The notes beneath the pieces are model-generated. The model searched no databases and was not told where the DNA came from. It worked only from the letters and a program-made list of their open reading frames with translations. From the NCBI GenBank assembly GCA_964608495.1, contig CAZSOQ010000146.1, positions 1 through 13,298 on the forward strand: 13,298 nt of DNA. Reading direction: 5' to 3'. Positions within the stretch are counted from its first letter, which is position 1. Every line of letters starts with the position of its first letter. This DNA is from JAKORR01 sp964608495. GTDB lineage: Bacteria; Armatimonadota; Zipacnadia; Zipacnadales; FEN-943. Made by a program: the position numbers and the translations under genes. This document shows positions 1 to 5,844 of this stretch, in pieces.

Positions 1-1232
1 TCCCGGGGGTGCTCGGCGGGCACGGCGGCGTGGCGCCGGGGGGCACGTGGGGCCGGGCCCCGCGGCGGGCCCAGGTCCAGCGGCCTGCCGTGGACCTCCA
101 GCCCGTCGTCGCGGGCGTCCAGCTTGTCGGCCACGGGGCTTACGCGCAGCCTGCTGCCGATGGCGTAGTCCGACCGGCCGGGGGCCCGCGGGCCGTCGCG
201 CTGGTCCGGGGCCCCGAGGGGAGAGGGCGCTCGCGGCCTCAGCCCGGCGTCCTCGAGCGTCCTCCTCACGGCCTGGACGGCCAGGTCGTGGATGCGTCCC
301 TCGGAAGTGAAGCGCACCTCGATCTTGGTGGGATGCACGTTGGGGTCCACGTCCTCGGGAGCGAGGCGGAAGTGCAGCGCGCAGACAGGCTGGCGCGAGG
401 CTGGCAGGAGGCTACCGTAGGCCTGGGTGAGCGCGTGGCTGAGGGATCGCGAGCGCACGAAGCGGCCGTTGACGAAGAAGAACTGGTGCTGCCGCGTGGC
501 CCTCATCAGCCGCGGGCCGGAGACGTACCCCTCGATGAGCATGCCCTCGGCCTGGAAGCTCACCGGGAGGAACTGGCGCGCCGCGCTGCTGCCGTAGGCG
601 GCGGCGAGGACGCCCAGCAGGTCCCCGCCGCCCGAGGAGGCCAGGAGGACGGCCCCGTCGTGGGTGATCTTGAGGGCCACGTCCGGGCGCGCCATGGCCA
701 GGCGCAGGACCCAGTCGTGGCAATGCCCGCGCTCGGTGTTGGTCGAGGACAGGAACTTGCGGCGGGCGGGGGTGTTGAAGAACAGGTCGGCCACCTCGAC
801 GCGCGTGCCAGCCGGGCAGCCCACCGCCTCGACGCGCGTGGTCTCGCCGCCTTCGACCACGACGAGCGTGCCCTCGGCGGCCTCGGCGGGGCGGGTGAGG
901 ATGCGCAGGCGCGAGACGGCGCCGATGGAGGGCAGGGCTTCGCCGCGGAAGCCCAGCGTCTGGATGTGGTGGAGGTCGTCGTCGGAGGCGATCTTGCTGG
1001 TGGCGAAGCGCTCGACGGCGAGGAGGGCGTCCTCGCGCTCCATGCCCAGGCCGTCGTCCACGACGACGATGAGCTTGGTGCCGCCCTGACGGAGCTCGAC
1101 CTCGACGCGGCGGGCTTCGGCGTCGAGGGAGTTCTCGGCGAGTTCCTTGACGACCGAGGCGGGGCGATCCACCACCTCGCCGGCGGCGATGCGATTCGCC
1201 AGAGCCTCGGGAAGCCTATGGACCTTTGGCAT
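1..1232 (-). CDS. mutL: DNA mismatch repair protein MutL, N-terminal part (cut by window edge)
   Basis: This is the GHKL ATPase half of MutL, which couples mismatch recognition by MutS to downstream repair. The frame gives 410 codons before the window edge. Visible motifs are the N box KELAENSLDAEA (residues 29-40, general-base Glu30, Mg-binding Asn34), DDGLG (59-63), TLGFRGEAL (92-100), FFNTPARRKF (151-160), FFFVNGR (251-257) and the transducer motif PNVHPTKIEVRF (297-308). From about residue 330 the sequence becomes the usual Pro/Arg-rich linker. The C-terminal dimerisation and endonuclease domain is outside the window, so its type cannot be judged. The ATG at 1232 is well fixed: an in-frame TGA lies two codons upstream, and MPKVHRLPEALANRIAAGEV matches the normal MutL N-terminus. 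It is co-oriented with mutS but separated from it by three genes. Its upstream region is a repeat array, whose most degenerate unit reaches into the first codons. Confidence 0.97.
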   Translation of the reverse strand, partial: MPKVHRLPEALANRIAAGEVVDRPASVVKELAENSLDAEARRVEVELRQGGTKLIVVVDDGLGMEREDALLAVERFATSKIASDDDLHHIQTLGFRGEALPSIGAVSRLRILTRPAEAAEGTLVVVEGGETTRVEAVGCPAGTRVEVADLFFNTPARRKFLSSTNTERGHCHDWVLRLAMARPDVALKITHDGAVLLASSGGGDLLGVLAAAYGSSAARQFLPVSFQAEGMLIEGYVSGPRLMRATRQHQFFFVNGRFVRSRSLSHALTQAYGSLLPASRQPVCALHFRLAPEDVDPNVHPTKIEVRFTSEGRIHDLAVQAVRRTLEDAGLRPRAPSPLGAPDQRDGPRAPGRSDYAIGSRLRVSPVADKLDARDDGLEVHGRPLDLGPPRGPAPRAPRRHAAVPAEHPR

Positions 1233-1366
1233 TGGTCAGCCCCACTTGCGTCATGTGCCGCGCCAGGTGTTCCTGTGGCTACGCGGGAGCGCCGGTCGCT
1301 GCGCGGGAAGCCCTGGGACCCTTGGCGGCGATTCCACGCCTATTGCGCGGGTCGTATTGCGTTTCG

Positions 1367-1397
1367 ATTGCGTCAAAGCCTGTGGTTTTGACGCAAT
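1367..1397. repeat. Hairpin 1 of the array (14-bp stem, 3-base loop)
   Basis: The left arm ATTGCGTCAAAGCC pairs with the right arm GGTTTTGACGCAAT around the loop TGT. Thirteen pairs are Watson-Crick and one is G-T. The G-T becomes a G-U wobble in a plus-strand RNA but an A-C mismatch in a minus-strand RNA. No T-run follows, so it does not look like an intrinsic terminator. Confidence 0.8.
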
Positions 1398-1482
1398 ACC
1401 TGACGCCCGCGAAGCCTTGTCCCAGGCCGGTTCACGCCGCGCAGACTGCTCTGCGCTATTGCGTGTCTGCTATTGCTCCTCT

Positions 1483-1582
1483 NNNNNNNNNNNNNNNNNN
1501 NNNNNNNNNNNNNNNNNNNNNNNNNNNNNNNNNNNNNNNNNNNNNNNNNNNNNNNNNNNNNNNNNNNNNNNNNNNNNNNNNN
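1483..1582. other. Assembly gap of 100 N inside the repeat array
   Basis: Exactly 100 N is a conventional placeholder for a scaffold gap of unknown size. The last ten known bases before it, TTGCTCCTCT (1473-1482), are identical to the first ten after it (1583-1592). The true gap may therefore be zero or negative, meaning an unmerged contig overlap. It may instead hide further repeat units. Any open frame drawn across this stretch is an artefact. Confidence 0.97.
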
Positions 1583-1592
1583 TTGCTCCTCT

Positions 1593-1623
1593 ATTGCACC
1601 AGAGCCTTCGGTTGCGGTGCAAT
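1593..1623. repeat. Hairpin 2 of the array, with compensatory changes
   Basis: The left arm ATTGCACCAGAGCC faces the right arm GGTTGCGGTGCAAT around the loop TTC, the same 14-3-14 geometry as hairpin 1. Pair 6 changes from G-C to A-T and pair 7 from T-A to C-G, both preserving pairing. Pairs 9-10 become an internal mismatch (A-C, G-G). The conserved parts are the outer ATTGC/GCAAT and the inner GCC/GGT, including the G-T pair. Confidence 0.75.
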
Positions 1624-1683
1624 GCCTGATCCCCATGAAACCGTGTCTGAAGCCTGCTCACGGCGCCGGGCATGGCTGCTGCC

Positions 1684-1723
1684 ATTGCACTGTGCGCGCA
1701 GTCGAATGCTTTGCTGGTGCAAT
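1684..1723. repeat. Terminal ATTGCAC/GTGCAAT inverted repeat of the array
   Basis: ATTGCAC (1684-1690) and GTGCAAT (1717-1723) are perfect 7-base inverted arms, 26 bases apart. The left arm sits exactly where the spacer of unit 2 ends. The expected following ATTGC boxes are missing, so this looks like the decayed end of the array. It lies 11 bases from the stop codon of the Schlafen-like gene. Confidence 0.5.
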
Positions 1724-1734
1724 AGACGCGGCGG

Positions 1735-3363
1735 TCATCCCGGCCCGGGGTACCACCGTGCCGCTCGCGTCCGGCCTACCACATGGATGCGCCCCTCGGT
1801 CCTCAGCTCGTGCAGCAGTGTCTGCACCTGGCGGCGCGACAGCGCCGGGAGGACGTCGGAGAGCTCACGCAGACGAGTTCCCTCGGCGCGGTTGTCCTCG
1901 ATGTGTCTGGAAAGCAGAGCCTTGTTCGTCTCGCGGTCCAGGCCCCGCCTGCGGGTGTAGACGCCCCTTCTGCCGGCGATGGTGTAGAACCTGCGCGAGA
2001 GAAGGTACGTGGTCCCGCGGCCGCGCCCCTTGACTTGCAGAACGCCCAAGTCCACAAGTCGGGCAAGTCGAGGCCGAAGGTGCTCGGGGATCGGTGCCTC
2101 TCGGTGGACGAGGTCGAGTACCAGGAGGTCCTCCGCGCCGAATTGGCTCCGCCTTTCAGCGCCGACCTCCTCCAGGAAGCGGAGGAACAGCGGGTCCCGC
2201 ACCTGACCATGCAGCGTGACGACGACTCTGAATTCGTCCGAGCCAGCGAAGTCCGGCGGCAGCTTGCTCTCGCTGATGCTGTCGGCGAACATGCGGTCCA
2301 TCCCCTGCCCAGAGCGCTCGACGAGGCCGCACTTGGCCAGGACCTCGGCTATCCGGCGGTTGCGCGGGTACTGGCGCGAGAGGATGTTGTCGGGGGTTAT
2401 GCCGGGCGGGAAGCCGCCCGGGCTCTCGATCTCGACCTTGCGCGGGTACTCCCTGACGAACACCGACCCGGGCAGCCGGTACTCCCGATGGCTTATGGCA
2501 TTCAGGATACCTTCGCGGATAACGGCCTCGCCGAAGGTCGGGATGTTCCAGCGGAACAGCCCCTCCTGGTACTGCTGTATCTCATTGCGCAGGTTGATGG
2601 TCGTCCACAGATCGTCGTCGTACAGGAAGAACCCCTCGCGGTACTCCCTCCGATCCTGGTACGGTATGGACGTGTCGCTCGACCGGTACTCGAAGACGAC
2701 CTCGGCCTGACCGAGATGCTTCCCCAGCGCCCGCTCGCGGCCCAGGAGGATCAAGGCCGCGTACGTCACGCCTCCGTCGAGGCTCAGCTCCGCATCGGCC
2801 AGCAGTTGCTCGTCGCCGAGACTGTCCAGCGCGTCGTTGCCGGATTTGAGGCGCCACATCGCGCGCAGCCTGCCGATGGCCTCTGGGTTCAGACTCGCGA
2901 GATCCGCCCCAGGGCACACCTGCGCCGAGAAGTCGGGGATGGCCTCATCGAAGATCCGCCTCAACACCTCCGGCGTCATGGCCCGCAGACTCCCCCCGAT
3001 CCTCTGCCAGAACACGCCCTGGTAGGCGATCGGGGTGCCCACGGGTCTGCCGGGCACCCGGAACACAACCACACGCCCGTCGGGGTGATGCACTTCGTCC
3101 GCGTCTATCCTGATGCGGAAGTGGTCGTTGAGCCGCATCCTCGTGTCCTGGAGATCGCGGAACGCCTGTGTGCCGACCACTCGTCGGGGCTTCTTGTCGG
3201 TGACGCCGAGCACCATCACGCCTCCCCCCTCGTTGGCGAGCCCACAGCAGTACTTCGCCAGCTCATCGAAGGAGTAACGCGACTTCGCCTCCTTGAACTC
3301 GAGGTGTTCGTCCTCTCGGTCTGCTCCCATCCACTCCGCAAGCTGTTCCAGGTCCGCGCGCAA
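1735..3363 (-). CDS. AlbA_2 (Schlafen-like) and HATPase_c_4 domain protein with winged-helix C-terminus
   Basis: The 542-residue protein matches the COG2865 type, often annotated as transcriptional regulator or 'RecG-like'. The N-terminal AlbA_2 domain (about 15-140) has HLEFKEAKSRY (20-30, Glu22/Lys24) and ANEGGGVMVLGV (43-54). A degenerate GHKL ATPase domain follows, with EGILNAISHREY (284-295, N-box Asn288), ESPGGFPPGITPDNIL (313-328) and GLVERSGQGMDRM (346-358). The C-terminus (about 405-540) looks like two winged helices, the second carrying LSRRQVQTLLHEL (508-520). Predicted cytosolic, with no signal peptide. The start is a TTG at 3363-3361 with GGAGG 9 bases upstream; the alternative is the ATG of Met12, which lacks such a site. 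The gene lies 123 bases after the glycosidase-like gene and ends next to the hairpin array. Members occur as regulators and in some defence or mobile loci, and nothing here decides between these. Confidence 0.9.
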   Translation of the reverse strand: MRADLEQLAEWMGADREDEHLEFKEAKSRYSFDELAKYCCGLANEGGGVMVLGVTDKKPRRVVGTQAFRDLQDTRMRLNDHFRIRIDADEVHHPDGRVVVFRVPGRPVGTPIAYQGVFWQRIGGSLRAMTPEVLRRIFDEAIPDFSAQVCPGADLASLNPEAIGRLRAMWRLKSGNDALDSLGDEQLLADAELSLDGGVTYAALILLGRERALGKHLGQAEVVFEYRSSDTSIPYQDRREYREGFFLYDDDLWTTINLRNEIQQYQEGLFRWNIPTFGEAVIREGILNAISHREYRLPGSVFVREYPRKVEIESPGGFPPGITPDNILSRQYPRNRRIAEVLAKCGLVERSGQGMDRMFADSISESKLPPDFAGSDEFRVVVTLHGQVRDPLFLRFLEEVGAERRSQFGAEDLLVLDLVHREAPIPEHLRPRLARLVDLGVLQVKGRGRGTTYLLSRRFYTIAGRRGVYTRRRGLDRETNKALLSRHIEDNRAEGTRLRELSDVLPALSRRQVQTLLHELRTEGRIHVVGRTRAARWYPGPG

Positions 3364-3372
3364 CCGACATCG

Positions 3373-3377
3373 CCTCC
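3373..3377 (-). promoter_or_regulatory. Ribosome binding site that decides the TTG start of the Schlafen-like gene
   Basis: On the minus strand GGAGG ends 9 bases before the TTG at 3363. The nearby ATG at 3368-3370 is out of frame. No clear promoter or intrinsic terminator is seen in the 123-base gap to the upstream gene, so read-through from the glycosidase-like gene is possible. Confidence 0.6.
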
Positions 3378-3486
3378 GGGCCGGTGCAGGGATGTTGCGC
3401 TTGGTCGCGCCACCCCAGGTGCTCGGCCTTGGTCTCCCTCCACGTCCCGAAGCCGCCTCACGAGGGCTCAGGGCGCCGAGCAGCGC

Positions 3487-5844
3487 CTACCGGGCTCGCA
3501 CGTGGGCCTCGAAGGCCAGCGTACCCTCGGGCGACTTCCAGAGGAAGCCCTCGCCGTTGGGTAGGAGCTGGGTGGCGGCGCCCCCGTCGGTGCTCACCGT
3601 GCGCACCACCAGGCCCCCCGGTAGCCGCACGTGCACCGCGATCCACGCGACCGGCAATCGCCGCTCGAAGCCTACCGTGCCCGTGACGCGCCCGGCTCCC
3701 GCGTCGTACCGCATCTCGTAGGACACCGCGCCGAAAGGCGTGGCCGCCTGCTCGATGCCCACCGGTCCGCCGCCGCCAAGCCACTCCCGGTCGGTCCCCA
3801 GCGCCAGATGCAGCCCGTCCCCGTCGCCATCCTCCATCACCAGGCAGTCGCGCAGGCAGCGTACCACCGCCACCGGCGTCCACAGGTGCTGGCGGTCGCC
3901 CGAGCACTGGGTCGTGTTCGGCTCCTGCCCGCGCTCCTCGCACCAGGTGTGCAGCGGCGTGCCGTGGTTGAGCGTGGCATACAGGTACGCGGCCGCGGCG
4001 TCGCCGTCGCCCCGCGCCAGGTGGGCCTCGGCCACGTTGTCTAGCGTGATCGCCACCCACATGCCGTCCGCCATCCACCCCGTGTGCACCGGGATGCCGC
4101 CGGGGCTCGTGTGGCCCTCGATCTTCCGCAGCGTGCCCTCGATCAGCTCGTGGTCGCCCGGCAGCAGTCGGCACGGGAAGAAGGCGTTGAGCACTCCCCA
4201 CCGGCTGCCCGAGGTCTTGCCCGGCACGCCCGGGATCCAGCGACAGCCCTCCTCCTGGACCGCCCCTCGATCCATGGCCGCCAGCAGGTCGCGAAGCCCC
4301 GCCTCGTAGATGCTCCGCAGCTCCTCGACGTCCTCGGCCCTGCCGAGGGTCTCGGCCGCCTCCAGGGCCAGCTTGTCGGCATAGACGGCCCAGATGTTGT
4401 GGGGGATGAACACGCCGTAGAGGTCGCCGTCGTCCATAAGCCCGCAGTCGCCCATCCCGCGCGGCATCAGCCCGTGGGTCAGCGGACGCTCCTCGCCGTG
4501 CGCGGCGCGCGTCCGCGCCCGCTCGCGCTCCTGGAAGCGCGCGCTCGCCACCAGGCGTGGGTAGACGCGGGCCAGGAAGTCGCGGTCGCCGGTCAGCCGG
4601 TAGTGCTCCATCGCGGCCCAGGCCTTGAAGCCGGAGGTGCTCCACACCAGGTGCGCCCAGCCCTTCGGGTCGGCCCAGTTGCCGTCGGGCTCCTGTATCT
4701 CCAGGCACAGGCGGTAGCCCTGCGCCGCCTCGTCATGGAAGCCCATCTGGTCGAGGGCGACAGCCAGGACGGCCGACTCGTGGGCGTTGTGGGCGCGGTA
4801 GACCTCGGTGCCCGGAACGGCGGCGACGTAGCCCTGCGCCCCCGGCTCGCGCATGATGAACAGGTCCGCCAGACACGCCAGGAAGGCGTGCTCGACGCCC
4901 TGGTCGGGCACCGTCACGCGGCTGGCCCTCCCGAGCAGAGCTTCCCACTCGCGCCGGGCCTCGCGCTGCTCCTGCGCCCAGTCCCGGCCGCGCAGGCTGT
5001 CCAGGTCCTCGGCGTAGGCGCGATAGGGCCGCACGACCCAGCCCGTGCGGCTCTCGCCCGGCGGCACGTCCCACACGAGGATCATGGTCCTGGGCCCCGG
5101 GGCGAAGCCGTCGTCCCGCAGCGAGTAGGCGTCGGCCCCCACGCCTAGCACGAGCACGCGGTCGGCCCGCTCCGCCCAGCCAGCGACCAGGTTGTCGCCG
5201 ACCCACCGCGCGGGGTCCACCCACGCCGGGTTCTCGCCCCAGGCGGCCGAGTCGCACCGCAGCGCGAAGCGGTGGGCCTGGGTGTCAGCGTTCCTCACCT
5301 CGACGCGCATCACCGCCGCGTTTCTGCCCCCGTACACGCGCAGGTGCACACCGCCCTCGGGCGCGTCGTAGGTGTTGTCCAGGGCGGGCAGGTAGCCGTG
5401 CACGCGGCTCCAGCGGCTGTCGCTGATGGGGCGCCCGTCCACCTCCGGCGTGAGCCGAAGGTCCCAGGCCGTGGGCGGCGTCTTGAAGGCCGCCGGCGGG
5501 TATCCCGTCAGGTCGTCGTAGCTCCAGGCCATCCGCAGGCTCCCCGGCTGCAGGTCCAGCAGCGTGCGGTCACTGCAGTCCGGTGGGCCCACCGTCAGCC
5601 GATGGGGCGGAGCGAAGGAGTAGGAGAAGTCCACGCGCGACTCTCGGGCCGCGCCCTGTCCGTCGTCAGCGCTTGTGGGTGGCATGGTCGCCTCCAATAG
5701 GCCCAGGCACAGGGCGAGCGCGACGGCCGGGGCTGCCTTCGCGCAAGCCGTCCGCGCCCCTGCGGGTCCACGGCGGGCGCTGTGCGCCCTGCAGTCGCGG
5801 CGCGGCCGGCTGCCGCGGGGCCCGCCTGCCCCGTGCGTGGTCAT
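3487..5844 (-). CDS. Secreted six-hairpin (alpha/alpha)6 glycosidase-like protein
   Basis: The 785-residue protein has three parts: a beta-rich N-terminal domain (about 70-300), an alpha-helical toroid (about 310-680) and a short beta-rich C-terminal domain (about 685-785). This order is typical of six-hairpin glycosidases such as GH78-like and GH63-like enzymes. Conserved-looking stretches are RAHNAHESAVLAVALDQMGF (350-369), EPDGNWADPKGW (385-396), MGDCGLMDDGDLYGVFIPHN (464-483) and GTPLHTWCEERGQEPNTTQC (628-647). Acidic residues in the 464-474 stretch are candidate catalytic groups, but I cannot name the family or substrate. A hydrophobic segment at 36-50 after an Arg-rich start suggests a signal peptide with an unusually long n-region. 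The ATG overlaps the stop of the upstream gene as ATGA, with GGAG just before it, so translation is probably coupled. The true start could be an internal codon, but none keeps a shorter, better signal peptide with an ATG. Confidence 0.85.
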   Translation of the reverse strand: MTTHGAGGPRGSRPRRDCRAHSARRGPAGARTACAKAAPAVALALCLGLLEATMPPTSADDGQGAARESRVDFSYSFAPPHRLTVGPPDCSDRTLLDLQPGSLRMAWSYDDLTGYPPAAFKTPPTAWDLRLTPEVDGRPISDSRWSRVHGYLPALDNTYDAPEGGVHLRVYGGRNAAVMRVEVRNADTQAHRFALRCDSAAWGENPAWVDPARWVGDNLVAGWAERADRVLVLGVGADAYSLRDDGFAPGPRTMILVWDVPPGESRTGWVVRPYRAYAEDLDSLRGRDWAQEQREARREWEALLGRASRVTVPDQGVEHAFLACLADLFIMREPGAQGYVAAVPGTEVYRAHNAHESAVLAVALDQMGFHDEAAQGYRLCLEIQEPDGNWADPKGWAHLVWSTSGFKAWAAMEHYRLTGDRDFLARVYPRLVASARFQERERARTRAAHGEERPLTHGLMPRGMGDCGLMDDGDLYGVFIPHNIWAVYADKLALEAAETLGRAEDVEELRSIYEAGLRDLLAAMDRGAVQEEGCRWIPGVPGKTSGSRWGVLNAFFPCRLLPGDHELIEGTLRKIEGHTSPGGIPVHTGWMADGMWVAITLDNVAEAHLARGDGDAAAAYLYATLNHGTPLHTWCEERGQEPNTTQCSGDRQHLWTPVAVVRCLRDCLVMEDGDGDGLHLALGTDREWLGGGGPVGIEQAATPFGAVSYEMRYDAGAGRVTGTVGFERRLPVAWIAVHVRLPGGLVVRTVSTDGGAATQLLPNGEGFLWKSPEGTLAFEAHVRAR

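Larger units (their letters stand above)
1211..1723. repeat. Degenerate tandem array of ~116-base hairpin units
   Basis: This mostly non-coding stretch between mutL and the Schlafen-like gene holds related units. In the two best ones a 31-base hairpin (1367-1397 and 1593-1623) is followed by 60 bases of alignable spacer and then another ATTGC (1458 and 1684). By hand count 57 of 91 positions match without a gap. Before hairpin 1, ATTGC boxes start at 1342 and 1356, 25 and 11 bases upstream. Before hairpin 2 the same boxes are at 1458 and 1472, with the same 14-base step. More decayed units are recognisable by GGGAAGCC-TGG-ACC-TTGGC at about 1305-1326 and by a similar string at 1209-1230 that overlaps the mutL start codon. 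Both have a TTGCG about 35 bases later. The role is unknown. It could be a REP-like or palindromic-element array, a protein-binding array, or a set of structured RNAs. Confidence 0.7.

Noticed and set aside
9..1391. Long open frame on the plus strand opposite mutL
   Set aside because: It is antisense to a clear MutL with all its motifs. Long antisense frames are expected in DNA this GC-rich, and the product is low-complexity with no domain.
1367..1397. Intrinsic terminator
   Set aside because: The stem is strong but no T-run follows on either strand, and the same element recurs in tandem, which fits a repeat better than a terminator.
1211..1723. CRISPR array or integron attC sites
   Set aside because: The units are about 116 bases and only about 63 % alike, with spacers as conserved as parts of the repeat. 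The core sequences lack the attC GTTRRRY/RYYYAAC boxes, and no cas or integrase gene is near.
1147..2033. Open frames running across the N block
   Set aside because: They depend on untranslatable N codons and on the repeat array, and show no recognisable protein.
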